Positions 33,960-45,899 of a stretch of 64,000 nucleotides of DNA are shown piece by piece. This DNA is from Streptomyces sp. NL15-2K (lineage in GTDB: Bacteria > Actinomycetota > Actinomycetes > Streptomycetales > Streptomycetaceae). Each line of letters begins with the position of its first letter. Position 1 is the stretch's first letter. The stretch spans positions 3,019,501 through 3,083,500 of the forward strand of contig NZ_CP130630.1 in assembly GCF_030551255.1 (NCBI RefSeq), in the 5' to 3' direction. The position numbers and the translations under genes were made by a program. Under the pieces are notes generated by a model, which saw only the letters and a list, made by a program, of their open reading frames with translations, ran no database searches and was not told the origin of the DNA.

Positions 33960-35756
33960 TTGCGCGAGTTCAGCCTTCCCGCTTTGTACGAGGTCCCCGC
34001 GGACGGCAATCTCACCGACATCGTCCGTAGAAACGCCGCGCAGCACCCGGATGTCGCCGTCATCGCCCGCAAGGTGGGCGGCGTCTGGCAGGACGTGACG
34101 GCCACCGCCTTCCTCGCCGAGGTCCACGCAGCCGCGAAGGGGCTCATCGCCTCCGGGGTCCAGCCGGGCGACCGGGTCGGCCTGATGTCCCGGACGCGGT
34201 ACGAGTGGACGCTGCTCGACTTCGCGATCTGGAGCGCGGGCGCGATCACCGTGCCGGTGTACGAGACCAGCTCGCCCGAGCAGATCCAGTGGATCCTCAG
34301 CGACTCGGGCGCCACCGCCTGCATCGTCGAGATGGACAACCACGCGGCCGCCGTCGAGTCGGTGCGCGACGGCCTGCCCGCCCTCAAGCACGTCTGGCAG
34401 ATCGAGGCCGGCGGCGTGGAGGAGCTGGGGCGCCTCGGCCAGGACGTCACGGACGAGGCCGTGGAGGAGCGCAGCTCGCTCGCCAAGGCCGACGACCCGG
34501 CGTCCCTCGTGTACACGAGCGGCACCACCGGGCGGCCCAAGGGCTGCGTCCTGACCCACCGCAGCTTCTTCGCCGAGTGCGGCAACATCGTCGAGCGGAT
34601 GCGGCCCCTCTTCCGCACCGGCGACTGTTCCGTCCTGCTCTTCCTGCCGCTGGCGCACGTCTTCGGCCGGCTGGTCCAGGTCGCACCCATGATGGCGCCG
34701 ATCAAGCTGGGCACCGTCCCGGACATCAAGAACCTCACCGACGAGCTGGCCTCGTTCCGCCCGACGCTGATCCTGGGCGTCCCCCGTGTCTTCGAGAAGG
34801 TCTACAACTCGGCGCGCGCCAAGGCCCAGGCGGACGGCAAGGGCAAGATCTTCGACAAGGCGGCCGACACCGCGATCGCCTACAGCAAGGCGCTGGACAC
34901 CCCGTCGGGCCCGTCGATCGGTCTGAAGATCAAGCACAAGGCCTTCGACAAGCTGGTCTACAGCAAGCTGCGCGCGGTCCTCGGCGGCCGGGGCGAGTAC
35001 GCCATCTCCGGCGGCGCCCCGCTGGGCGAGCGCCTGGGCCACTTCTTCCGCGGCATCGGCTTCACGGTCCTGGAGGGCTACGGCCTGACCGAGTCCTGCG
35101 CGGCCACCACCTTCAACCCCTGGGACCGCCAGAAGATCGGCACGGTCGGCCAGCCGCTGCCCGGCTCGGTCGTCAGGATCGCGGACGACGGCGAGGTGCT
35201 GCTGCACGGCGAGCACCTGTTCACGGGGTACTGGAACAACCCGGGCGCGACCGAGGAGGCGCTGGCCGACGGCTGGTTCCACACCGGCGACATCGGCACC
35301 CTCGACGAGGACGGCTACCTCAGGATCACCGGCCGCAAGAAGGAGATCATCGTCACCGCGGGCGGCAAGAACGTCGCTCCGGCCGTGATCGAGGACCGTA
35401 TCCGCGCGCACGCGCTGGTCGCGGAGTGCATGGTGGTGGGCGACGGGCGGCCGTTCGTGGGTGCGCTGGTCACCATCGACGAGGAGTTCCTGGGCCGCTG
35501 GGCGGCCGAGCACGGCAAGCCGGAGGGTTCCACCGCGGCGTCGCTGTGCGAGGACGCGGACCTGCTGGCCGCGATCCAGTCAGCGATCGACGACGGCAAC
35601 GCCGCGGTGTCGAAGGCGGAATCGGTGCGGAAGTTCCGCATTCTGCCCTCCCAGTTCACGGAGGATTCGGGCCACCTCACGCCGTCCCTGAAGCTCAAGC
35701 GCAACGTGGTGGCGAAGGACTTCGCGACCGAGGTCGAGGCGCTCTACCAGAAGTAG
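33960..35756 (+). CDS. Long-chain fatty-acid-CoA ligase
   Basis: AMP-forming acyl-CoA synthetase of 598 residues. The adenylate motifs are LVYTSGTTGRPKGCVLTH (P-loop), EGYGLTESCAATTFN, GWFHTGDIGTLDEDGYLRIT and GRKKEIIVTAGGKNVAPA. TTG at 33960 is chosen because GAGGAG lies eight bases upstream. It activates fatty acids for degradation or lipid synthesis. A palindromic element separates it from the convergent cholesterol oxidase gene. Confidence 0.95.
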   Translation: MREFSLPALYEVPADGNLTDIVRRNAAQHPDVAVIARKVGGVWQDVTATAFLAEVHAAAKGLIASGVQPGDRVGLMSRTRYEWTLLDFAIWSAGAITVPVYETSSPEQIQWILSDSGATACIVEMDNHAAAVESVRDGLPALKHVWQIEAGGVEELGRLGQDVTDEAVEERSSLAKADDPASLVYTSGTTGRPKGCVLTHRSFFAECGNIVERMRPLFRTGDCSVLLFLPLAHVFGRLVQVAPMMAPIKLGTVPDIKNLTDELASFRPTLILGVPRVFEKVYNSARAKAQADGKGKIFDKAADTAIAYSKALDTPSGPSIGLKIKHKAFDKLVYSKLRAVLGGRGEYAISGGAPLGERLGHFFRGIGFTVLEGYGLTESCAATTFNPWDRQKIGTVGQPLPGSVVRIADDGEVLLHGEHLFTGYWNNPGATEEALADGWFHTGDIGTLDEDGYLRITGRKKEIIVTAGGKNVAPAVIEDRIRAHALVAECMVVGDGRPFVGALVTIDEEFLGRWAAEHGKPEGSTAASLCEDADLLAAIQSAIDDGNAAVSKAESVRKFRILPSQFTEDSGHLTPSLKLKRNVVAKDFATEVEALYQK

Positions 35757-35768
35757 CTCACCGGTCGA

Positions 35769-38763
<2,995 letters not shown>

Positions 38764-38885
38764 CGCCGCCGACCCTATCGAACGGGCTGCTCACAGCGGG
38801 GGCACGGCCGCGTTTATGGCAGGCACACAGCGGTGCGGGACATCATGTTCCCCTCAAGGCGGGAATCCGGACGGCAGGGGATCAC

Positions 38886-40127
38886 GTGGAGACGACGGGC
38901 GCGAGGCGGTCACTGCCGTGGCTGCTGCCGACCTGGGGCGTGACCAGGCTGCTGCTCCTCCTCTTCGTGTTCAAGGTGTACGTCTTCCCGGGGCCGGACG
39001 TCACCAGCGACGTGTCCGTCATCTACCAGGGCTGGTACGAGGTGCTGCGCACCGGCACCTTCCCGCTCGACGACGTGACCTGGCAGTATCCGCCCGCCGC
39101 CGCCCTCGCGATCCTCTCCCCCGCGCTGCTGCCCGGCCTGGAGTACGCCTCCGCCTTCTTCGTCCTCGCCTTCCTCGCCGACCTGGCCGTCCTCGTCCTG
39201 CTGCTGTCCGCGGGCCGGCGCCCGGGCAGGACGCCGCGGGGGGTCTGGGTGTGGGTGGCGGGCGTCCCGCTGCTCGGACCGACGGTGTACGCGCGCTACG
39301 ACGTGATGGTCACCGCCGTGGCGGTCGCCGCGCTCCTCGCGGGCGCCCGGCACCCCCGGGTGATGGGCGCGCTGGCGGCCTTCGGGGCGCTGCTGAAGGT
39401 GTGGCCGGCGCTGCTGCTCCTGGCCGCCCGCAGGCGTGACACCTGGGCCTCGGCGGCGGTGACCGTCGTCGTGGTGGCGGGGCTGTTCGCCCTCGCCATG
39501 CCCGGTGCCTTCGCCTTCCTGACCTTCCAGCGCGACCGGGGCACCGAGGTGGAGTCGCTGGGCGCGCTGGTCTTCCACGTGGCCCGGCACTTCGGCTGGG
39601 ACGGCGAGGTGCTGCTGAACTACGGCTCGGTCGAGTTCCTCGGGCCGTGGGTGAACATCGTGAGCACGGCCGCGCTGGTGTTGACCGGCATGGCCTTCGG
39701 CTGGCTGCTGCTGTGGCGGCTGATGGCGCGGAGGTTCGAGCCGCACACGATGGCCGACGCGGCGTTCGTCGGAGTGCTGATGTTCACCACCACCAGCCGG
39801 GTGATCAGCCCGCAGTACATGGTGTGGCTGGTCGGCCTCGCGGCGGTCTGCCTCGGCTTCCGGACCAGCCGGATGGGGCTGCCTGTCGGTCTGGTGCTGG
39901 CGGCGTGCTTCGTGACGGTCCTGGAGTTCCCGGTCTGGTTCTCGCTCGTCGTCTCCAGCGACCCGCTCGGCATCACCCTGCTCTTCGTGCGCAACGGCCT
40001 GCTGGTCCTCGCCACCGTCATCGGAGCCCGCGAGCTCTGGCGCGCGACGGTCCCGAAGCCGGCGAGGCCATCGCGCAACTTGATCAGCCGAGCTGACCCC
40101 GCAGATAGTCCCGCCACTGCGCGGTGA
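38886..40127 (+). CDS. GT87/DUF2029 polyprenyl-sugar membrane transferase
   Basis: A 413-residue protein with about ten transmembrane helices, of the GT87 family that includes PimE. The first extracytoplasmic loop has VTSDVSVIYQGWYEVLRTG with acidic residues, and DVTWQYPPAA matches the family's QYPP signature. It would transfer mannose from polyprenyl-phosphate-mannose outside the membrane. GTG at 38886 is used. Its 3' end overlaps the convergent peptidase gene by 44 bp. Confidence 0.87.
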   Translation: METTGARRSLPWLLPTWGVTRLLLLLFVFKVYVFPGPDVTSDVSVIYQGWYEVLRTGTFPLDDVTWQYPPAAALAILSPALLPGLEYASAFFVLAFLADLAVLVLLLSAGRRPGRTPRGVWVWVAGVPLLGPTVYARYDVMVTAVAVAALLAGARHPRVMGALAAFGALLKVWPALLLLAARRRDTWASAAVTVVVVAGLFALAMPGAFAFLTFQRDRGTEVESLGALVFHVARHFGWDGEVLLNYGSVEFLGPWVNIVSTAALVLTGMAFGWLLLWRLMARRFEPHTMADAAFVGVLMFTTTSRVISPQYMVWLVGLAAVCLGFRTSRMGLPVGLVLAACFVTVLEFPVWFSLVVSSDPLGITLLFVRNGLLVLATVIGARELWRATVPKPARPSRNLISRADPADSPATAR

Positions 40128-41238
40128 AGTCCGCCAGGGTCGTCCCCAGCACCTTCTCCATGGCCTCCTCGACCGCGCCCTCCCGCTTCTCGTGCGCGCC
40201 CACGGCCCGGTAGAACTCGCCGAGGCGCACCTCGCCCCAGCGGTCGACGATCATCCGGGATGCCATCCAGCCGCCCTCGTACGCCCGGGCCAGCTCGTTC
40301 GCGTCGCCGCTGAAGCCGAAGTCCCGGTCGGACGGCAGGGCGGCCGGAACCTTCCCCTCGGCCACGGCCTCCGCCAGCTCCGGCGCGGCCTCGGGCGCGG
40401 TCCGCCCGGTGCCGCGGTAGCCGACCCAGTCCGCGTATCCCTCGGACAGCCACAGAGGCGTCGCCGGGGTCGTGGCGGTACGGGTGGCGACATGGGTCGT
40501 CTCGTGGGTGAGCACGACCTGTCTGCCGAGGGCGCCGAGGACGCCGTACGCGTCCGGGTTGACGATGATCCGGTCCGCGGGCGCCCGCGCCGCTCCCGTC
40601 TCGCCGGTGGTGACCGCCGCGATCCCGCGGTAGGAGGAGGCGGGCGAGGCGAGCAGCCCCGCCATGCCCTCCAGCGACCTCGGGACGAGGACGACGACGC
40701 GGCGGGGCCAGTCCGTGCCCCACGCGTCCGACACGGCCGGCACCGCGCGGTCCGCCAGGTCCGCGAAGGAGCGCAGTTGCTTGCCGGACTGCCCGACGCC
40801 GAGGACGAGGCTGTGCTCCCCGCGGGCGACGGTCACCTCGCCCTGGTCCCACAGCTGCTGGGCGGCCTTCTCAGCGGGCCGCTCGGCGTCCACGTACCAC
40901 TTCCCGCCCGCGTCCAAAGAGAGGTTCAGGGTGCGGCCGACGGTGACGGGCGCCCGGTCGTAGCCCTGGACGCGGTAGCTGAGCTCGGCGTCGGCGGTGG
41001 CGGTGTCGCCGGTGCGGTGCAGGGCGGTGACGCGGTAGGACCAGTGGGCGAGCGGCACCGCGCTGAGGTTCTCGAACCAGCTGAGCGCGCCCGTCCGTAC
41101 GAACGCCGCCTTGTCCCGGTCCGTGACCGCGACCGCCCGCCGGTCGAGAACCCGCTGGACGTCGGCCTTCGCGCTGTCGGTGGCGGGCTTGTGACCGCAG
41201 CCCACCAGGGCGACCAGCAGCACCAGACACAACGCCAC
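40084..41238 (-). CDS. Lipoprotein with peptidase MA-like (gluzincin) domain
   Basis: A secreted lipoprotein, at least 384 residues. The hydrophobic stretch VALCLVLLVALVGCG ends in a lipobox. An NTF2-like domain (about residues 25-150) is followed by a zinc-protease-like part with LTHETTHVATRTA (HExxH-like, HETTH), LWLSEGYADWVGYRG (distal Glu) and EGGWMASRMIVDRWG. GTG at 41236-41238 leaves no charged n-region. A TTG at 41281-41283, inside the adjacent palindromic element, would give an Arg-rich n-region and a complete lipoprotein signal, so the real start may be element-derived. Confidence 0.8.
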   Translation of the reverse strand: MALCLVLLVALVGCGHKPATDSAKADVQRVLDRRAVAVTDRDKAAFVRTGALSWFENLSAVPLAHWSYRVTALHRTGDTATADAELSYRVQGYDRAPVTVGRTLNLSLDAGGKWYVDAERPAEKAAQQLWDQGEVTVARGEHSLVLGVGQSGKQLRSFADLADRAVPAVSDAWGTDWPRRVVVLVPRSLEGMAGLLASPASSYRGIAAVTTGETGAARAPADRIIVNPDAYGVLGALGRQVVLTHETTHVATRTATTPATPLWLSEGYADWVGYRGTGRTAPEAAPELAEAVAEGKVPAALPSDRDFGFSGDANELARAYEGGWMASRMIVDRWGEVRLGEFYRAVGAHEKREGAVEEAMEKVLGTTLADFTAQWRDYLRGQLG

Positions 41239-41268
41239 GACACCGCGTCCCGACGCCCGCCCTCGACC

Positions 41269-41540
41269 AGGCCCTGTCGTCAAATTCCCGTCGTCCGCCC
41301 GAAGGGCGGGCCGCGCGCCCCGCCGCGATGGGGGTCCCCCCGCTCGAGCGAAGCCGAGAGTGGGGGAGGCTGATGTCCGCGTAGGTGCGTGCTCTCGGCG
41401 TGCCGGGCGCAGGCCCTCGTACTGGTTGTACGTGGGTCTGTGCCCGGTGCGGCGAGTGGGGGCACCTCCCACGCCTTTAAGGCAGTGGGGGAGCGTGCAT
41501 GGCGTCGCGGGGCAGGCGGGAATTTGACGACAGGGCCTAG
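41269..41540. mobile_element. Third palindromic element, 272 bp (MITE-like)
   Basis: The ends AGGCCCTGTCGTCAAATTCC and its inverse form a 22-bp perfect inverted repeat; the right end is followed by CTAG and the left by CCAG. There is no transposase. It contains a REP-like hairpin (41330-41366). Its middle, read inverted, shares GCCGCACCGG, CCAGTACGAGGGC and the block GGCACGCCGAGAGCACGCAC with the elements at 17692 and 51275, although the terminal repeats differ. It abuts the 5' end of the peptidase gene. Confidence 0.85.
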
Positions 41541-41577
41541 CCACGTCCCTGATCGTACGGCGGCGCGGGCGCCCTGG

Positions 41578-42597
41578 TCAGACCCTCGTCACCGTCGCCC
41601 CCGGCATCATGCCCACCGGGTCGTAGCGCACGGGTGCGCCGGGGTAGGGCGCGTGGATCACCTGGCCGTTGCCCGCGTACATCCCGACATGGCTGGCGTC
41701 GGACCGGTAGGTGACCAGGTCACCGGGCTGCGCCTGGGAGAGCGGGACCTGGCGGCCGGCGAAGCGCTGGCCCTGCGACGTGCGCGGGATGGCGACACCG
41801 GCCTGCGCGTACGCCCACTGCGTCAGGCCCGAACAGTCGAAGGCGTAGGGACCGTTGGCGCCCCAGACGTAGGGCCTGCCGAGTGCGGACTGGGCGGCGG
41901 CCACGGCGGCGGCCGCGCGCTCCGAGGACGGGACGTCGCCCCCGAGGTCGGGCAGGTCGGTGCGGCCGGAGCGGGAGGCCCGGTCGTAGGCGGCGCGCTC
42001 GGCGGACGGCAGGGCGTTGAGCAGTTGGCGCGCCTTGGCGAGCTTCTTCTCGACGGTCCGCTTGTGGGAGGCGACGGCCTTGCGGCTCTTCTCCAGTTCA
42101 CCGAGCTTGCGGGCCGCCTCGGAGCGGTCCTGGGCGAGGTCGCGCATGGCCTCCTGGAGTTCCTTGAGCTCCCCGGCCTGGTGGACGCCGATCCGGTCGA
42201 GGACGGCCGCCTTGTCGAGGTAGTCGTCCGGGTCGTCGGAGAACAGCAGCGCCAGGGAGGGGTCGAGGCCGCCGGAGCGGTACTGGGCTCCGGCCAGTGA
42301 ACCGAGCGCGTCCCGCATGGAGTTGATGTGTTCCTGCTGGCGGGCGATCCGGTCCTGTGCGCCGCTGACCTGCTTGCGCAGCGACCCGGCGCGTGCGTCG
42401 GCCTTGTTGTAGGCCTCGGTGGCCTTCTCGGCCTCTTCGTAGAGGCGGTCCACCTCGGCGCGGGTGTCGTCGTGCGGCGCGGCCACCGCCGACGTGGCCG
42501 GCACGACCCCGAGGGCCGCGGCGGCGGCTGACAGGACGCAGAGGGCGGTGGCCCCCCGATCGAACCCGGACTGTGCAAGGCGGCGATGGGACCCCAC
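41578..42597 (-). CDS. Secreted NlpC/P60 cell-wall hydrolase 1
   Basis: A 339-residue exported D,L-endopeptidase of peptidoglycan. A signal peptide (ATALCVLSAAAAALGVVPA) is followed by a long coiled coil (about 50-215; AEVDRLYEEAEKATEAYNKA onward) and a C-terminal NlpC/P60 domain with catalytic Cys in AFDCSGLTQWAYAQAG and His in SDASHVGMYAGNGQVIHAP. GTG at 42595-42597 is chosen because the residues after it (VGSHRRLAQ) match the paralogue's start (VASHRRPKQ). Tandem paralogue of the next gene. Confidence 0.93.
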   Translation of the reverse strand: MGSHRRLAQSGFDRGATALCVLSAAAAALGVVPATSAVAAPHDDTRAEVDRLYEEAEKATEAYNKADARAGSLRKQVSGAQDRIARQQEHINSMRDALGSLAGAQYRSGGLDPSLALLFSDDPDDYLDKAAVLDRIGVHQAGELKELQEAMRDLAQDRSEAARKLGELEKSRKAVASHKRTVEKKLAKARQLLNALPSAERAAYDRASRSGRTDLPDLGGDVPSSERAAAAVAAAQSALGRPYVWGANGPYAFDCSGLTQWAYAQAGVAIPRTSQGQRFAGRQVPLSQAQPGDLVTYRSDASHVGMYAGNGQVIHAPYPGAPVRYDPVGMMPGATVTRV

Positions 42598-42725
42598 GGG
42601 AAGCCGCGCTCCTTCCGCTGGCGGACAAGGTCTGTTCCCTGCGATGACCTGCGATGCAGGAAACGCGCCAGACAGTAGCCCCGCCACGGGGCGCCGACCA
42701 ACGACCTCCGCGGGCACACAACGTG

Positions 42726-42761
42726 ACGCCCCGCCGCTGACGCAGGTCACCGGCGGGGCGT
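42726..42761 (-). terminator. Terminator between the two NlpC/P60 genes
   Basis: A perfect 10-bp stem, ACGCCCCGCC/GGCGGGGCGT, with a 16-base loop that can pair internally. It lies 113 bp beyond the stop of the upstream paralogue. Confidence 0.7.
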
Positions 42762-42873
42762 GGGGTCGGTTCACGTTGCCGCGATTCGCCCGTTCGGGCG
42801 GTACGGCGTGTTGATCTTCAGGACTCTTCAGGGACCTTCGGAGTCCTTCGGGACGCTTCGGGAGGCCCAGGGG

Positions 42874-43902
42874 TCAGACGCGGACACCGAACATGAACGG
42901 GCCGCCGACGGTGCTCATCGACTCGTAGCGGACGACCGTGCCGGTGCGCGGCGCGTGGATGATCTGGCCGTTGCCCGCGTAGAGACCGACGTGGTGCAGG
43001 TCGTTGAAGAAGAACACCAGGTCGCCGACCTTGAGCTGGCTGACCGAGTAGATCTTGGTGCCGATGCCGGCCTGCGCCTGCGAGGTGCGCGGGATGCCGA
43101 TGCCGGCCGCCGCGTACGCCCGGGAGGTGAGGCCGGAGCAGTCGTAGGAGCTCATGCCGGTGGCGCCGTAGACGTACGGCTTGCCGAGCTGGCTCTGGGC
43201 CCACGCATAGGCCTCGCCGGCCCGCCCGGAGCCGTGGCCGGCGGCCTCGCCGGCGCTCTGGTTGCCGGCGGAGGCCTGCGCGGCGGCGAGTGCGGCCTTC
43301 TGCGCCGCGGTCAAGGTGTTGAGGAGCTTCTGCGCCTCGGCGAGCTTGCCCTGGACTTCCTTCTTCTTCTTGCCCAGCTCGGTGCGAGTGGAGGCGAGGT
43401 CCTTGAGCTTCTCGGCGGCCTCGGAGCGGTCCTGGGCGAGCTCGCGCTGCTTCTCCTGGATCTTCTTCAGGGCGTCGACCTGCTGAGCGCTCAGCTGGTC
43501 CATGGTGGACGCCTTGTCCAGGTAGTCGTCCGGGTCGGAGGACAGGAACAGCTGGACCGAGGAGTCGATGCTGCCCGTGCGGTACTGGGCGGCTGCCGCG
43601 AGGCCCATGCTGTCGCGCAGCTCGTTGAGCTCTTCCTGGCCGCGGGCGACGTTGTCCTGGATGGTGGAGATCTCCTTCTGGAGCTTCTCCTGCTTCTCCT
43701 TGGCCCCGTTGAACTTCTCGGTGGCCTGTTCCGCCTGCTCGTACAGCTTGTCGACCTTGGCCTTGACCTCGTCCTTGCTCGGCTTCTCGCTCGGCGCGGC
43801 ATTGGCGGCCTGCGAGGTCAGGGCTACGGCAGCGGCGGCTGCGGTGGTCAGCACGGTCACACGTGCGCGACTGGGCTGTTTGGGTCGACGATGGGACGCC
43901 AC
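42874..43902 (-). CDS. Secreted NlpC/P60 cell-wall hydrolase 2
   Basis: 342 residues, same architecture as its neighbour: signal peptide (RVTVLTTAAAAAVALTSQAA), Lys/Glu-rich coiled coil (about 45-225), NlpC/P60 domain with SSYDCSGLTSRAYAAAG (Cys) and DLHHVGLYAGNGQIIHAP (His). GTG at 43900-43902 has AAGGAG nine bases upstream. Both paralogues share SDDPDDYLDKA or SSDPDDYLDKA in the coiled coil. The upstream 210 bp are relatively AT-rich and probably hold the promoter. Confidence 0.94.
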   Translation of the reverse strand: MASHRRPKQPSRARVTVLTTAAAAAVALTSQAANAAPSEKPSKDEVKAKVDKLYEQAEQATEKFNGAKEKQEKLQKEISTIQDNVARGQEELNELRDSMGLAAAAQYRTGSIDSSVQLFLSSDPDDYLDKASTMDQLSAQQVDALKKIQEKQRELAQDRSEAAEKLKDLASTRTELGKKKKEVQGKLAEAQKLLNTLTAAQKAALAAAQASAGNQSAGEAAGHGSGRAGEAYAWAQSQLGKPYVYGATGMSSYDCSGLTSRAYAAAGIGIPRTSQAQAGIGTKIYSVSQLKVGDLVFFFNDLHHVGLYAGNGQIIHAPRTGTVVRYESMSTVGGPFMFGVRV

Positions 43903-44112
43903 GGAGGTGAACTCCTTCTTCTGAGTGATCACCCGCTCGGAGGTTCGAAGGCAGACCCTAGTGACCAAGTTGTGATCGGATCAAATCCTCAGAAGCAAAA
44001 TCTAGTCACACCATACATTCTTTGCACTCAACTCACATGAAGTGATGACCGTTTGACGCTACGTTGCGTGACAGTGCGCCTCAATTCGGGCATTCGGCCT
44101 GAAGGTTGACCT

Positions 44113-45456
44113 TCAGGACAGTCGCTTGAGAAGTACCGCAGAAGCGACCGGACGTGCGCCCGCGCGGGCCACTCCGTCGGCCACCTCGCGGTCGGTCGAG
44201 GCGACGATGACCGGGCGGCCGGGCGGCTCCGCGCGCACCAGCTGGCGGATCAACTCGTCGGCCGTGATGCCCGGTTTGGAGAACAGCACGCGCACCCCGC
44301 GCGGCGGCGCGAGCAGCACCGGCGCGGCCAGCTCGGCCCCGTCGAAGACGCAGGTCACCTCGGCGCCGGTCTGCGCGGCGAGCTGCGAGAGCTGCCCGAG
44401 GAGCCTGAGCCGCTGCTTCTCCAGGGGCATCTGGGGATAGCCGGTCTTGGTGACGTTGTAGCCGTCGACGACCAGGTGGGCCTGCGGCAGGGCGAGGAGC
44501 TGGTCGATGATCGCGGGGTCGTTCTCGGACAGGGCCCGCGCGGCGATGTCCTTCGGTGTCATACGTCCCGGTTCGACGGCGTCGACGGTCTCCGCAGGCC
44601 GTACGGAAACGGGCGGCAGCGCCAGTTCCCGCCGCAGCCCTTGGGTGGCGTCGAGGAGGGTGTCAAGGAGCAGCCGGACGCGCATGTCCTCGACACTGCG
44701 CCCCTCGCGCGCCGCTTTGCGCGTGGCCTCCAGGGCGGCCTCCGCCTCCCCGAGCCGCGCCTTCAGCCGCCGGGTCTCGCTCTCGGCGGCCGACACCTGC
44801 GCGTGCCCCTCCGCCCGTACGGCCTCGAGCTCGGCCTGCACCTTGCGCAGCGCCGCCTCGCCGCGCTTGACGTCGCTGAGGGCCGAGCGCAGCTTGCGGT
44901 GCAGCGATTCGGCTTCCTTCTTGGCCGAATCCAGCTCGGTGCGCAGCCGCTCCGTCTCGGCCCGGGTGTGCTCACGGGCCCGGCCGAGCTCCTCGCGCAG
45001 CCGCTCCAGCTCGGCACGGGTCTCCTCGTCGGCGCGTTCGGCGTGGGCCCGCTGGGCCTCCTCGCCGGCCGCGGTCACGAGCTTCACCCAGCCGGTGGGC
45101 CGTAGTACGTAGGCCGCGGCCGCCACGTCGAGCGGGTCCGCGGCCGGGGGCGGCGAGCCGGAGTCGAGAGCCCCGGAGAGCTCCGGCTGGGCCTCTCTGA
45201 ACTTCTCCCCGATGCGCTGCCGGAACAGGGGATCGGTCTCCAGTGCCGCGGCCATGGCGTTGCCGGCGAACTTGGCCCGCCGGTTCGGTGCGAACCGGGC
45301 GTACTGTCTGAGCTGGGGTGGCAGTTCGGCGACGGTGAGGCCGCCGAAACCGTCCGAGACGATCTGGACGACCCTGCGGCGCACGCCGTCGGGCAGCGGA
45401 CGGTCGAGCACCTCAGCGGTGCCGTCGCCCGGCCCCCCGCCCGCGGTCTCCACCAT
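44113..45456 (-). CDS. NYN-domain (YacP-like) RNA-binding/nuclease protein
   Basis: A 447-residue cytoplasmic protein. The N-terminal 110 residues form a compact conserved region (GVRRRVVQIVSDGFGGLTVA; LPPQLRQYARFAPNRRAKFA). A coiled coil of about 140 residues follows, then a C-terminal NYN/PIN-like domain with HLVVDGYNVTKTGYPQMPLE, VTCVFDGAELAAP and VIVASTDREVADGVARAGA, including the acidic residues expected of a nuclease. ATG at 45454-45456 is used. A small zinc-binding gene precedes it on the same strand. Confidence 0.9.
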   Translation of the reverse strand: MVETAGGGPGDGTAEVLDRPLPDGVRRRVVQIVSDGFGGLTVAELPPQLRQYARFAPNRRAKFAGNAMAAALETDPLFRQRIGEKFREAQPELSGALDSGSPPPAADPLDVAAAAYVLRPTGWVKLVTAAGEEAQRAHAERADEETRAELERLREELGRAREHTRAETERLRTELDSAKKEAESLHRKLRSALSDVKRGEAALRKVQAELEAVRAEGHAQVSAAESETRRLKARLGEAEAALEATRKAAREGRSVEDMRVRLLLDTLLDATQGLRRELALPPVSVRPAETVDAVEPGRMTPKDIAARALSENDPAIIDQLLALPQAHLVVDGYNVTKTGYPQMPLEKQRLRLLGQLSQLAAQTGAEVTCVFDGAELAAPVLLAPPRGVRVLFSKPGITADELIRQLVRAEPPGRPVIVASTDREVADGVARAGARPVASAVLLKRLS

Positions 45457-45491
45457 CCGTCACCCCAATGCCTGTGCTGGGCCCGCTCCCG

Positions 45492-45731
45492 TCAGGAGCC
45501 GGCGCCCGGCCTGTCCACGAGTTCCACCTGATCCACCGCGTTGCACCAGCGGCAGCGCACCGACTCGATGGTCTCACTGACCACGTCGCGCTCCTCCACC
45601 TTGGGCTCACCGGCCAGATCGAGGTGGACGTACTCGACGACCTTCGACGAGCGGGTCACGTCGAAGCGCGTGAGGTTGCCGCAGAGGGTGCAGCGCCACC
45701 GCGTCGTGGCGGTCGGCAGGGGAACCGTCAT
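45492..45731 (-). CDS. Small zinc-ribbon-like protein
   Basis: A 79-residue hypothetical protein with two CxxC pairs, CTLCGN and CRWCNA, separated by about 43 residues and likely to bind one zinc. Between them is a beta-rich segment (VTRSSKVVEYVHLDLAGEPK). It lies 35 bp upstream of the NYN-domain gene on the same strand and may share its transcript. Function unknown. Confidence 0.85.
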   Translation of the reverse strand: MTVPLPTATTRWRCTLCGNLTRFDVTRSSKVVEYVHLDLAGEPKVEERDVVSETIESVRCRWCNAVDQVELVDRPGAGS

Positions 45732-45899
45732 CGTGACTGTCCACTTCCTCTTTCAGTGTCCGTCCAGTGTCCGTGACGCACCGGGCTCCCGGTGCGTGTG
45801 GCTCGTAACCCTACGGCCTGGCGGCAACTCGCCGCTCGGGCGTCCGGGGCGGCGAGGCGGTCTGTTCGGTTGCGTCCCGTTACGTCATGCTTTGTTTCC

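Noticed and set aside
42598..42873. A c-di-AMP (ydaO) riboswitch upstream of the NlpC/P60 gene, as known for some Streptomyces wall hydrolases
   Set aside because: I could not find the conserved ydaO core in the leader; the one clear stem there behaves as a terminator of the upstream paralogue.
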